From Citrobacter amalonaticus (GTDB taxonomy: Bacteria > Pseudomonadota > Gammaproteobacteria > Enterobacterales > Enterobacteriaceae), in the NCBI RefSeq assembly GCF_002918555.1, contig NZ_PQMB01000006.1, forward strand, positions 62,001 to 126,000: 64,000 bases of DNA, in the 5' to 3' direction. This document shows positions 1 through 8,097 of this stretch, piece after piece. The position numbers and the translations under genes were made by a program. The first letter of the stretch is position 1; every line of letters starts with the position of its first letter. Under the pieces are notes generated by a model, which searched no databases, was not told the DNA's origin, and was given only the letters and a program-made list of their open reading frames with translations.

Positions 1-16
1 AAACATCAGAAGGCTA

Positions 17-66
17 TCCTGACATAGTCAGGAACTAAAACGGATCCATGTAGAACCTTTGTTCTA
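17..66. terminator. Two short hairpins at the 3' end of the acyltransferase gene
   Basis: A perfect 7-bp stem (TCCTGAC / GTCAGGA, 3-base loop) lies at 17-33. A 6-bp stem (TAGAAC / GTTCTA, 4-base loop) lies at 51-66 and includes the acyltransferase stop codon. They are placed to end the leftward transcript, but neither has a convincing U-tract, so a terminator role is only likely. Confidence 0.35.
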
Positions 67-1989
67 TTTAAATGGATTATCATATTTTTTTAAATATGCA
101 TCACCCATTTTTTTTGCTGCTGTGTAGTTAAGGTGGATTCCATCAACTCTAAAGATAATGTCACCATCAATAGTGGCTACACAATTTTCATTTTTGCAGA
201 GAAGAACATTAGGGTCGATTAGTGTAATTTCTGGAATGTCATGCTTAAGTCTGTACTCTTCTCTTGTTTCTTTTTTCATTCCATAGGGGAACATTTCAAC
301 ATTGTCTATAACATGTTTCATTTTTGCTGAACGTAGCTTAGAAATTCCAGTTGAACCGATTGTATTAAAAGGTCTGGCAATGATGTATACTTTTACACCT
401 TTCTTGATGAGTTTTTTAATATAGTTTACACGTAGTTTATACACAGATGCGCTATAGTCGATTTCATTATCACCAAATAACCGTAATGATTCGTTATTGC
501 CGTCATATATATCAAAATGGTCTGATATTATAACAGCTCCAATACTATAGGCATAATTTGTGCGCGTATTATTATAAATCATAATGGTATCGGCATTATA
601 TTTTGATAATGGCTTGCTTATATTATTGACATATACCCCAGGAATGGAGGGGGTAGAACTTCTCATTGTGTCATGGACCATAATTCCCGCATCTTTCGCA
701 AGTGCATCAATAAAAGGAGTATAAGCATTGCCGAATGAATCACCAATCATTAAAATATCTGGCTTATCTTTTTTTACACCTAGCCAGCACTCGTTAAAAT
801 TTCCAATTTTCATTTTTTCCATGCATTCACTGCGCTTGATATGGGCAGAGTTATCAGAATTAAGTTCATCAAACATACCCTGCATCCTCCATTTCATACC
901 TGATGTGGCATCCACATAACTCATGAAGAAGTAACAAGCAGCTAATGGAATTGCATAAAACACAGGAAAAACAACCATCGGCGATTTTAGTTTTCTGAAT
1001 GGGCTTTCAACAAAGTGATAACTGATACAGGCCATAACAAATGATAACGTAATAAGTGCAATGGCGTTGATTACGGTTAGTTCCACACTTCTGTAGAGAG
1101 CCAGAGTTATTACTGGCCAATGCCAAAGATAAAACGAGTATGATACTTTGCCAATATATCCTACTGGTTTTAAAGATAAAAATTTGTTTGCAATACCTTC
1201 ACGTGAAGCAATTAGCATTGCGCTACCTATAATAACAGGAAGCGCTAAAAGGCCGGGGAAAGAACTATTATCGTCAAGTAAAAATGCACTTGCAAGTATC
1301 AAGAGTAATCCAGTAATACTCAATGTATTACTATGCTTTAATATTAATTCAGTTCTGCGGTAATTAATTGCAAGCAATGCCCCAGCCATTAACTCAAAAA
1401 ATCTAAATGGCAACATCATGTATGCCAGATTCTTGTCTTGATGTACGTAATACCATGAAAGACATATTGACGTGATAAATAGCGCTGAGAACAAAGCAAA
1501 CTTGATGCTGGTTCTTTTTATCTTATATATCATCATCAATATCAAAGGCCAGAAGATATAATATTGTTCTTCTACCGCAAGAGACCAGGTGTGCAGTAGC
1601 GGTTCTGATGATGATGATTCAAAATAGTTAGTGTGAATATAAAAATAAAAGTTACTAACACCCAGCATAGTTAAGATGGATGTCTTACCAAAAGAAATTA
1701 AATCTTCTGGCATCAAATAAAAACTACAGTATGCCGCGACAATTATGAGCATAAAAAATAGCGCCGGAATTAACCGTTTAATCCTGCGCACGTAAAAACT
1801 TACATAACTAAAACGGGATTCCCTGATCTCTTTATCAAGTATACAGGTTATTAAAAACCCTGATATTACAAAAAAAACATCTACGCCAACAAAACCACCC
1901 GGTATAGGAAGTTTTGCATGGAAAAGAACAACCAAGAGCACTGCTATAGCCCTGAGACCATCAATATCCGCTCTGTATTTAAGTGACAT
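64..1989 (-). CDS. OafA-type membrane O-acyltransferase with C-terminal SGNH domain
   Basis: Predicted inner-membrane acyltransferase that would transfer an acetyl or similar group to a surface polysaccharide such as O-antigen. The N-terminal acyltransferase-3 part opens with the family motif KYRADIDGLRAIAVLLV and carries about ten hydrophobic segments to roughly residue 350. A C-terminal SGNH domain follows, with GDSFG (Ser418) and a late D-x-x-H (Asp616, His619). Length of about 641 residues is normal for the two-domain class. The start is uncertain: the ATG at 1989 puts the motif at the N-terminus as in relatives. An in-frame ATG at 1995 and a GTG at 2031, with GGAA nine bases upstream, are alternatives. 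Base composition is clearly AT-richer than the psp and ycj genes, which suggests transfer. Serotype-converting phages carry such genes, but the acceptor here is unknown. Confidence 0.85.
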   Translation of the reverse strand: MSLKYRADIDGLRAIAVLLVVLFHAKLPIPGGFVGVDVFFVISGFLITCILDKEIRESRFSYVSFYVRRIKRLIPALFFMLIIVAAYCSFYLMPEDLISFGKTSILTMLGVSNFYFYIHTNYFESSSSEPLLHTWSLAVEEQYYIFWPLILMMIYKIKRTSIKFALFSALFITSICLSWYYVHQDKNLAYMMLPFRFFELMAGALLAINYRRTELILKHSNTLSITGLLLILASAFLLDDNSSFPGLLALPVIIGSAMLIASREGIANKFLSLKPVGYIGKVSYSFYLWHWPVITLALYRSVELTVINAIALITLSFVMACISYHFVESPFRKLKSPMVVFPVFYAIPLAACYFFMSYVDATSGMKWRMQGMFDELNSDNSAHIKRSECMEKMKIGNFNECWLGVKKDKPDILMIGDSFGNAYTPFIDALAKDAGIMVHDTMRSSTPSIPGVYVNNISKPLSKYNADTIMIYNNTRTNYAYSIGAVIISDHFDIYDGNNESLRLFGDNEIDYSASVYKLRVNYIKKLIKKGVKVYIIARPFNTIGSTGISKLRSAKMKHVIDNVEMFPYGMKKETREEYRLKHDIPEITLIDPNVLLCKNENCVATIDGDIIFRVDGIHLNYTAAKKMGDAYLKKYDNPFK

Positions 1990-2077
1990 ATCCATAATCT
2001 TATATGTTTTAGATAGTTGGGAGTTTAACACTTAAGAGAATTCCGTTCAGCACTTGAACACGCTAAAATTCAGGTCA

Positions 2078-2097
2078 TACTGTATGTATGAACAGTG
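2078..2097 (+). promoter_or_regulatory. LexA (SOS) box
   Basis: TACTGTATGTATGAACAGTG fits the CTGT-N8-ACAG core and most of the 20-bp LexA consensus (TACTGTATATATATACAGTA). It ends 16 bases before the ATG of the UmuD-like gene at 2114, so that gene is probably SOS-induced. Motif matched by eye. Confidence 0.85.
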
Positions 2098-2113
2098 CCT
2101 ATTGGAGGTCATT

Positions 2114-2434
2114 ATGGGGTTCCCGAGTCCAGCTAAAGACTACATTGAACACACGCTAACCATAGAGACAATTTGCGGCGTCACGGTTAACAGCCTTGTG
2201 ATTGAGACATCGCAAGGGTTTGCTGTGATAGAAAGGGGGTTGAAGCCGACTCCAGATAGCACCTACCTGATTTCGTATTCAGGCGGTTGTCACTTTGCCA
2301 AACGTAGAGGTGGTGCGCTGATAACGGTAGATGGTGAAGTTTTGGAAGGTGAGGTTCTGGATGAGGTGGATGTGAAGGGTATTCTGACGCATCTTATTAA
2401 CTGGGCGGCGGATGATGATAGCCCGGTAATTTAA
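2114..2434 (+). CDS. Small SOS-regulated protein with a UmuD-like N-terminal motif
   Basis: 106-residue protein whose first residues, GFPSPAKDYIEHTL, resemble the segment GFPSPAADYVEQ of UmuD (and phage relatives such as HumD). UmuD is the polymerase V subunit that self-cleaves after RecA contact. The rest does not match: no G-D-S-M serine motif and no catalytic lysine motif are visible, so self-cleavage is unlikely. The ATG at 2114 is chosen because GGAGG sits five bases upstream and the LexA box lies just before it; an in-frame start at 2054 would place the box inside the gene. It is tail-to-tail with the SRAP remnant, with no gap. Function unknown. An SOS accessory factor from a prophage is a reasonable inference. 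Confidence 0.7.
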   Translation: MGFPSPAKDYIEHTLTIETICGVTVNSLVIETSQGFAVIERGLKPTPDSTYLISYSGGCHFAKRRGGALITVDGEVLEGEVLDEVDVKGILTHLINWAADDDSPVI

Positions 2435-3103
2435 TCAGACAGGCTCGATTAACTCCTGGCCCTGATTCTTCACATTGCCGACGGCGCGCGACACTGCGTG
2501 CCAGATAAATGCATCTGCTGGCACAGAGCCGTCAGCAACAATCTCCTCTGCTTCTTTCCCGCCCACATCCAGCCTCATTCATTCGCGCGCTGCCTCTGGT
2601 GACAGAACCAGTGGCCTGCGGTCGTGAATATCGACCAGGGCTTTGTCGGCTGCCGCCGTGACTATCAGAAAGCCTTCCGCTTCATCGCCACGTTCAAACG
2701 GCGTACTGCCTATCGCCGCCATGAATATTGGCTTACCGTCCGAGCGATGAATGAAGTACGGCTGCTTCTTGTCGCCTTGCTTCTTCCATTCGAACCAGCC
2801 ATCAGCGAAGACTATCGCCTGGCCATGTTGCCAGAGCGGTTTGAACATCCGGCTGGTTGCCGCGGTTTCTACGCGTGCGTTTATCAGAGGCGGCTTATCC
2901 CACCACCCGGGTGCGTAACCCCAAACAACCGGATCGAGGTGCAACTGCTCGTCGCGTTCGCTCAGCAGCAGGACTTTTGTGCCAGACGCGACGTTATAGC
3001 GCCCAATTGGCTCAGGGTCATACGCGATATCGCGATCGCCTTCGTCGGCGAGGTGTGCCAAGTATTCTTCACGGGTTTGGGCTTGTGCAAAACGTCCACA
3101 CAT
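2435..3103 (-). pseudogene. yedK-like SRAP (abasic-site protecting) gene split by an in-frame stop
   Basis: Relative of E. coli YedK and human HMCES, which shield abasic sites in single-stranded DNA by forming a thiazolidine with the N-terminal Cys2. All active-site positions are visible with YedK numbering: Cys2, Trp68, Asn75, Arg77, Glu105 and His160. The first open stretch is 174 codons (2579-3103) and ends in TGA at 2579-2581. Reading through that TGA, the same frame continues for 47 more codons with SRAP-like sequence (GGKEAEEIVADGS, FIWHAVSRAVGNVKNQG) to a TGA at 2435-2437. The full frame is 222 codons, the usual YedK length. Relatives have Trp (TGG) at this point, so a single base change is the likely cause. 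GGAGG precedes the ATG. The truncated product keeps the catalytic residues and might still be active. Confidence 0.85.
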
Positions 3104-3195
3104 AGAAACCTCCAGCCAGATGTCAGACTGAAAGTATAGGGCAGGGAGAAAAAGAGGTGCGCACCGAAACTTTATGATTTAGAAACGTGGCCATA

Positions 3196-3288
3196 ATGTC
3201 TGATGTTATGGACATGGTAAAAAAGGCCGCAGCGAAACTGGAAGGAGCTACGCAAAAGAGCGAATTTTGGGGGCAAAATTGGGGGTAA
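3196..3288 (+). pseudogene. Possible 3' fragment of a phage-type gene (integrase tail?)
   Basis: A 30-codon open stretch starting at ATG 3196 ends in SEFWGQNWG, followed by TAA. It has no ribosome binding site, and the upstream frame is closed by a TGA at 3175. The basic helix-like VKKAAAKLEG followed by a GQNWG end is reminiscent of the C-termini of some prophage tyrosine integrases. No catalytic residues are in the fragment, so this is a guess from its setting beside SOS and acyltransferase genes. Confidence 0.3.
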
Positions 3289-3534
3289 AACAAGAGCCAG
3301 GGGCGCGTTTGGGGGCAATGAAATCAACGATATTGACTGTTATTATCCGATGGCTGCTGTGTTTAACTTTTTGAAATCAAAACAAATGTATGTTTTTCAT
3401 GTATTTTAAGTTAAAGCTGCATAATTTTTAAGGTTTTTAGATTCAATCTGCAAAGTGTATCGCACTTCGGCCCGCCAGGTAAAAATGACTGCGGGCAACT
3501 GGCGTAAATGTGCGCAATCGTGTGGAAAGAATCG
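3289..3534. other. Non-coding AT-rich gap between the transferred segment and pspF
   Basis: No plausible gene is seen. Runs of TGGGGGCAA-type sequence (3265-3320) recur three times at the left edge and may mark an old attachment or recombination junction. The right part is AT-rich without a clear promoter. pspF ends at 3535 with no strong terminator visible. Confidence 0.4.
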
Positions 3535-4509
3535 CTAAATCTGATGCTTTTTGAGCAGCGCACGCAGCTGATGGTAGGTCAGCCCAAGTAATTCTGCCGC
3601 GCGTTTCTGGTTAAATTTCGCCTGTTGCAGACTGGTTTGCAGAAACTCTTTCTCCTGCTGTTGCTGAAATTGACGTAAATCGAGCGGAAGGGCAGGAAGT
3701 GCGGAAGGAGTTTCCGGCACCGGTGCTTCAGTATTCTGACGTTGAAAAGGATCAATGATTATCTCATCAAGCGGATAATCGCTGGTGCCGTGGCGGTAAA
3801 CCGAACGTTCAACCACGTTTTTCAACTCACGAATATTTCCCGGCCAGCGATAGCGCAGTAATGTCTCTTTTGCATGTTCAGTGAATCCTGGGAACAGGGG
3901 TAGCTGGATCTCCCGACACATCTGAATCGCGAAATGTTCTGCCATCAACATGATATCCGTCTGACGCTCGCGCAGAGGGGGGAGTTGGACCACATCGAAA
4001 GCCAGCCTGTCGAGCAAATCTGCGCGGAACGCGCCTTCCTCCACCATTGCCGGCAGATTGGCGTTGGTGGCACAAATCAGGCGCACGTTAACCTGCAACG
4101 ACTGGCTGCCGCCGACGCGCTCCAGTTCGCCATATTCAATGACGCGGAGTAACTTCTCCTGCACCATCATTGGCGCTGTTGCCAGCTCATCAAGAAACAA
4201 CGTACCGCCATCGGCACGTTCAAAACGCCCGGGATGACGTTTTTGCGCGCCGGTGAATGCCCCGGCCTCATGGCCAAACAGTTCGCTATCCAGTAAATTT
4301 TCGTTCAGCGCCGCGCAGTTCAGCGAAATAAACGGTCCTTGCCAGCGTGAGGAGAGGTAGTGCAGGCGGCTGGCGATCAGCTCTTTCCCGGTTCCGCGTT
4401 CCCCAATAATGAGCACCGGCTTATCCAGAGGGGCGAGATGCGAAACCTGCTCCAGCACTTCAAGAAAGCTGTTGGCCTCACCCAGAAGGTTATCTTTGTA
4501 TTCTGCCAT
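3535..4509 (-). CDS. pspF: PspF, sigma-54 enhancer-binding activator of the phage-shock operon
   Basis: AAA+ activator that remodels sigma-54 RNA polymerase at the pspA promoter and is held inactive by PspA. It has no receiver domain, as is normal for PspF. The AAA+ core fills about residues 1-260, with Walker A GERGTGKE (36-43), the sigma-54 contact loop GAFTGA (83-88) and Walker B LFLDEL. The C-terminus is a Fis-type helix-turn-helix (KRAAELLGLTYHQLRALLKKH). The ATG at 4509 gives the MAEYKDN start known from E. coli PspF; a further start 15 bases upstream is less likely. It is transcribed divergently from pspA. The protein is 324 residues, near-identical in the AAA+ part to the E. coli protein. 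Confidence 0.97.
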   Translation of the reverse strand: MAEYKDNLLGEANSFLEVLEQVSHLAPLDKPVLIIGERGTGKELIASRLHYLSSRWQGPFISLNCAALNENLLDSELFGHEAGAFTGAQKRHPGRFERADGGTLFLDELATAPMMVQEKLLRVIEYGELERVGGSQSLQVNVRLICATNANLPAMVEEGAFRADLLDRLAFDVVQLPPLRERQTDIMLMAEHFAIQMCREIQLPLFPGFTEHAKETLLRYRWPGNIRELKNVVERSVYRHGTSDYPLDEIIIDPFQRQNTEAPVPETPSALPALPLDLRQFQQQQEKEFLQTSLQQAKFNQKRAAELLGLTYHQLRALLKKHQI

Positions 4510-4608
4510 GATGAAATTCACCAAATGTTCGCGATATTCACCACTTTAACCTGGATGACATTAAAGGTAAAACAGTCTAATCTTTTATAAATCAATGAAA
4601 TAAAAAGT

Positions 4609-4624
4609 TGGCACGCAGATTGTA
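4609..4624 (+). promoter_or_regulatory. Sigma-54 (-24/-12) promoter of pspA
   Basis: TGGCACGCAGATTGTA matches the TGGCAC-N5-TTGCW pattern of RpoN promoters and lies 53 bases before the pspA start. The AT-rich stretch at 4560-4605, with AATCAATGAAAT, is where IHF and PspF upstream sites are expected. Those are inferred from E. coli. Confidence 0.9.
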
Positions 4625-4677
4625 TTAGAACAGCAGCAGGGCATCGCCCGACATCAAAATATTGTGAGGAGTAAATT

Positions 4678-5346
4678 ATGGGTATTTTTTCTCGTTTTGC
4701 CGACATCGTGAACGCCAACATCAACTCGTTACTGGAAAAGGCGGAAGATCCGCAAAAACTGGTGCGACTGATGATTCAGGAAATGGAAGACACGCTGGTC
4801 GAGGTCCGTTCCAATTCAGCGCGGGCGCTGGCAGAAAAGAAACAGTTATCCCGCCGTATTGAGCAGGCTACCGCACAACAGGCTGAATGGCAGGAGAAAG
4901 CCGAGCTGGCCCTGCGCAAAGATAAAGAAGATCTGGCCCGTGCTGCATTAATCGAAAAACAGAAGCTGACCGATCTGAACGGTACGCTGGAACATGAAAT
5001 GACGCTGGTGGAAGACACTCTGACGCGCATGAAGAAAGAGATTGGCGAACTGGAGAACAAGCTCAGTGAAACCCGTGCCCGTCAGCAGGCGTTGATGTTA
5101 CGCCATCAGGCGGCGAGCTCTTCCCGCGATGTGCGCCGTCAGCTGGATAGCGGCAAGCTGGATGAGGCGATGGCGCGTTTTGAATCTTTTGAGCGTCGTA
5201 TCGATCAGATGGAAGCCGAGGCGGAAAGCCACAACTTTGGTAAACAGCGAAATCTGGATCAGCAGTTTGCCGATCTGAAAGCAGATGATGAAATCGGCGA
5301 GCAGTTAGCGCAGTTGAAAGCCAAAATGAAGCAAGACAATCAATAA
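4678..5346 (+). CDS. pspA: PspA, membrane-remodelling ESCRT-III-like effector
   Basis: Peripheral inner-membrane protein that both inhibits PspF and, after stress, polymerises on damaged membrane to preserve the proton-motive force. The 222 residues begin with the amphipathic membrane-binding helix [16 protein letters not shown]. They then form long charged coiled coils (heptad-like [19 protein letters not shown] and onward), as expected for the PspA/Vipp1 family. A GGAG element sits 9 bases upstream of the ATG. It is the first gene of pspABCD, with a 50-bp gap before pspB. Confidence 0.97.
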   Translation: MGIFSRFADIVNANINSLLEKAEDPQKLVRLMIQEMEDTLVEVRSNSARALAEKKQLSRRIEQATAQQAEWQEKAELALRKDKEDLARAALIEKQKLTDLNGTLEHEMTLVEDTLTRMKKEIGELENKLSETRARQQALMLRHQAASSSRDVRRQLDSGKLDEAMARFESFERRIDQMEAEAESHNFGKQRNLDQQFADLKADDEIGEQLAQLKAKMKQDNQ

Positions 5347-5396
5347 TAATACCAGGCGGTGCCCGCGCCGCCGCTCATCACCTGTAAGGAGTACTC

Positions 5397-5621
5397 ATGA
5401 GCGCGTTATTTCTGGCCATTCCGTTAACTATTTTCGTGCTGTTTGTGTTGCCAATCTGGTTATGGCTGCATTACAACAACCGTTCTGGTCGCGACGAGCT
5501 CTCGCAGAGCGAACAGCAACGTTTAGTCCAGTTGACGGGTGACGCAAAACGGATGCGGGAGCGCATTCAGGCGCTGGAAGATATCCTGGACGCTGAGCAT
5601 CCGAACTGGAGGGATCGCTAA
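5397..5621 (+). CDS. pspB: PspB, phage-shock inner-membrane sensor subunit
   Basis: 74-residue protein with one N-terminal membrane span (LFLAIPLTIFVLFVLPIWLWLH, about residues 4-25) and a short cytoplasmic coiled coil ending in WRDR. With PspC it senses envelope damage and releases PspA from PspF. The stop codon shares one base with the pspC start (TAATG), so the two are translationally coupled. Length is the same as in E. coli. Confidence 0.96.
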   Translation: MSALFLAIPLTIFVLFVLPIWLWLHYNNRSGRDELSQSEQQRLVQLTGDAKRMRERIQALEDILDAEHPNWRDR

Positions 5622-5980
5622 TGGGCGGTATTAATCTGAACAAAAAGTTATGGCGCATTCCGCAGCAGGGCATGGTGCGGGGGGTATGCGCGGGGTTCGC
5701 GCAGTATTTTGATGTCCCTGTAAAGCTGGTTCGCATTTTAGTGGTGCTGTCGATTTTCTTCGGACTGGCGTTCTTTACGCTGGTGGCTTACATCATTTTG
5801 TCATTCGCCCTCGATCCGATGCCGGACCGTCTGGCCTTCGGTGAACAGCAACCTTCCAGTAGTGAATTACTGGATGTGGTGGATCGTGAACTGGCTGACA
5901 GTGAAAATCGCCTGCGTGAAATGGAGCGTTATGTGACGTCTGATACCTTCACATTACGCAGTCGTTTCCGTCAATTGTAA
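5621..5980 (+). CDS. pspC: PspC, phage-shock inner-membrane sensor
   Basis: 119-residue PspC-domain protein. The N-terminal region has the family signature [21 protein letters not shown] followed by [10 protein letters not shown] strong membrane segment ([22 protein letters not shown], about residues 40-62) follows, and then a soluble helix-rich C-terminus. It partners PspB in relieving PspA inhibition of PspF. It overlaps pspB by one base and is followed 10 bases later by pspD. Confidence 0.96.
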   Translation: MGGINLNKKLWRIPQQGMVRGVCAGFAQYFDVPVKLVRILVVLSIFFGLAFFTLVAYIILSFALDPMPDRLAFGEQQPSSSELLDVVDRELADSENRLREMERYVTSDTFTLRSRFRQL

Positions 5981-5990
5981 GAGGGTTGAG

Positions 5991-6221
5991 ATGAATACTC
6001 GCTGGCAACGTGCCGGGCAGAAGATGACGCCTGGTGTTAAAATAGCAGGCAAGCTGGTTCTTCTGGCTGCGCTGCGTTATGGGCCCGCAGGCGTCGCCGG
6101 GTGGGCAGTGAAATCTGTCGCCAGGCGTCCCCTGAAAATGCTGCTGGCGCTGGCGCTTGAACCGTTTCTGAGTCGCGCAGCGGCCAAAATAGCTAAACGT
6201 TATTCCGGTAATCACACCTGA
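5991..6221 (+). CDS. pspD: PspD, small phage-shock protein
   Basis: 76-residue basic protein with hydrophobic stretches ([25 protein letters not shown]) and a C-terminus rich in Lys and Arg. It is a peripheral or membrane-associated member of the phage-shock operon with a poorly defined role. GAGGGTTGAG precedes the ATG. In E. coli the next gene is pspE (a periplasmic rhodanese); here pspE is absent and ycjM follows after about 180 bases. Confidence 0.93.
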   Translation: MNTRWQRAGQKMTPGVKIAGKLVLLAALRYGPAGVAGWAVKSVARRPLKMLLALALEPFLSRAAAKIAKRYSGNHT

Positions 6222-6268
6222 TCTCCGGGCAGTAACAACTAACTAACATTCCCTCTGTTAATTTGCGG

Positions 6269-6308
6269 CAGCTCACAAATACGATTTTTGGGCTGCTAAA
6301 ATCCTTTT
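6269..6308 (+). terminator. Possible weak terminator after pspD
   Basis: CAGC...GCTG arms with partly paired TCACAAA / TTTTTGG enclose a small loop, and a T-rich stretch follows (6305-6312). It sits where the psp transcript should stop before ycjM. The pairing is imperfect. Confidence 0.35.
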
Positions 6309-6375
6309 TATCTCCCCTCTGAAAGTCGCCTTCCTGATTGACAGCCTATTTTCTGCAGAGTAGTCTCTTGATTCA

Positions 6376-6389
6376 TGGGACCGCTACCA
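6376..6389 (+). promoter_or_regulatory. Candidate YcjW (LacI-family) operator upstream of ycjM
   Basis: TGGGACCGCTACCA is an imperfect palindrome (5 of 7 pairs) with the central CG typical of LacI-family operators. It differs at two positions from the symmetric TGGGAGCGCTCCCA form. The 17 bases 6375-6391 recur exactly at 16311-16327, in front of ycjU. It lies 13 bases upstream of the probable ycjM start, suited to block transcription or initiation. Confidence 0.6.
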
Positions 6390-6401
6390 CGGAAAAGTAA
6401 A

Positions 6402-8084
6402 GTGAACCAGAAAATAGAGAATTACCTGAGTGATGTTTATGGGGAATCATTTACAGCGCTTCACTATGAAGTGCTGTTCTCGCGTATGGAAAAGTCGCGA
6501 CATTTAATTAATAAGAGTCGTAAATCCCATTGGGATGAGGGGGATGTTGTACTCATTACCTATGCGGATCAATTTCATGGCCGCGAACAAAAACCACTCC
6601 CGACATTTAATCAATTTTATCGGCAGTGGCTGAAAACCACTTTTTCTCATGTTCACCTGTTACCTTTTTATCCGTGGTCATCGGACGATGGATTTTCGGT
6701 GATGGATTACCACCAGGTAGCGGAAGACACAGGAGAGTGGAAAGATATTGATAAACTGAGCCAATCCAGTCGGCTTATGTTTGATTTCGTCTGCAACCAT
6801 ATGTCCGCGAAAAGTGAATGGTTTAAACACTATTTAAATCAGGTTCCGGAGTTTGATAATTTCTTTATTGCTATGGACCCTGAGGTGGATCTCAGCGCCG
6901 TAACGCGCCCGCGTGCCTTACCTCTGCTTACACCGTTTACGCTGAAAGATAATACCGTTCGTCATTTATGGACCACGTTCAGCGACGATCAAATCGACCT
7001 CAATTATGCCAATCCTGCCGTCCTGCTGGCGATGGTGGATGTGCTGTTGACCTATCTGGAAAAAGGGGCCGATTATGTGCGCCTGGATGCCGTGGGTTTC
7101 ATGTGGAAAGAGCCTGGCACGTCGTCCATTCACCTGAATAAAACCCATCAGCTTATCAAGCTTTTCCGCGCCATTGCTGATGCGGTCGCGCCGGGCACGG
7201 TTATCATTACGGAAACCAACGTTCCTCATAAAGACAACATTTCATACTTCGGTAATGGGCATGATGAGGCCCAGATGGTGTACCAGTTTTCACTGCCGCC
7301 GCTGGTGCTTCATGCCGTGCAGCGCCAGGACGTCACCGCGCTGTGTGCCTGGGCGCAATCGCTACAGCTGCCATCCGAAGAGACAACCTGGTTTAATTTC
7401 CTTGCCTCGCACGATGGCATTGGCCTCAATCCGTTACGCGGTCTGTTACCGGAAGAGGAAATTTTAAAACTGGTGGCCGATTTACAGCAGGAAGGGGCTT
7501 TAGTTAACTGGAAAAATAACCCGGATGGCAGCCGTAGTCCTTACGAAATCAATGTGACGTATATGGATGCGCTGAGCCCTCAGAATGCCAGCGACCCGGA
7601 GCGGCTCGCCCGCTTTATTCTTGCTCACGCGATATTATTGTCTTTCCCGGGGGTTCCTGCGATTTATATCCAGAGCGTGCTGGGATCGCGTAATGACTAT
7701 GCGGGTGTAGAAAAACTGGGATATAACAGAGCAATAAATCGACAGAAATATCAACTAAATAATATTGAAGCCGACTTAAAGGATGTAAACACGTTACGTC
7801 ACCACGTATATCATAAATTATCCAGGCTGATTGCCATTCGTCGCAAAAATAAAGCCTTTCACCCGGATAGTCATTTTGATATATGCAGCGTTACGCCAGC
7901 GGTTATGCAAATTAACCGTGAGACAGAAACGGGCGAGAGTATTATTGCCCTGTTTAATATAAGTGATAAGAATCAAACTATTTCAATTGATATAAAAAAT
8001 GGATTCGATCTGATTAGCGAAGTCAATGTTGCAGGCGAGGAATTAACGCTGTACCCCTGGCAGGTAATGTGGATTAAAAAATAA
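6402..8084 (+). CDS. ycjM: YcjM, GH13 glucosylglycerate-type phosphorylase
   Basis: Cytoplasmic glycoside hydrolase family 13 enzyme of the sucrose-phosphorylase group. E. coli YcjM phosphorolyses 2-O-alpha-glucosylglycerate to glucose 1-phosphate and glycerate. Barrel motifs are clear: LPFYPWSSDDGFSVMDY, FDFVCNHMS, the nucleophile in YVRLDAVGF (Asp229), the acid/base in ITETNVPH (Glu271) and FLASHDGIGL. The GTG at 6402 gives VNQKIENYL, aligning with the E. coli N-terminus and about 560 residues. An ATG at 6375 is in frame but would put the operator-like repeat inside the gene. First gene of the ycj cluster; ycjN starts 13 bases downstream. Confidence 0.93.
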   Translation: MNQKIENYLSDVYGESFTALHYEVLFSRMEKSRHLINKSRKSHWDEGDVVLITYADQFHGREQKPLPTFNQFYRQWLKTTFSHVHLLPFYPWSSDDGFSVMDYHQVAEDTGEWKDIDKLSQSSRLMFDFVCNHMSAKSEWFKHYLNQVPEFDNFFIAMDPEVDLSAVTRPRALPLLTPFTLKDNTVRHLWTTFSDDQIDLNYANPAVLLAMVDVLLTYLEKGADYVRLDAVGFMWKEPGTSSIHLNKTHQLIKLFRAIADAVAPGTVIITETNVPHKDNISYFGNGHDEAQMVYQFSLPPLVLHAVQRQDVTALCAWAQSLQLPSEETTWFNFLASHDGIGLNPLRGLLPEEEILKLVADLQQEGALVNWKNNPDGSRSPYEINVTYMDALSPQNASDPERLARFILAHAILLSFPGVPAIYIQSVLGSRNDYAGVEKLGYNRAINRQKYQLNNIEADLKDVNTLRHHVYHKLSRLIAIRRKNKAFHPDSHFDICSVTPAVMQINRETETGESIIALFNISDKNQTISIDIKNGFDLISEVNVAGEELTLYPWQVMWIKK

Positions 8085-8097
8085 CAAGGAACATCTC

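Noticed and set aside
3289-3534. tRNA or att-site tRNA fragment beside pspF
   Set aside because: No cloverleaf, TTCRANN loop or CCA end could be found.
6375-6401. ATG start of ycjM at 6375
   Set aside because: It would translate the operator-like repeat and add nine residues absent from relatives.
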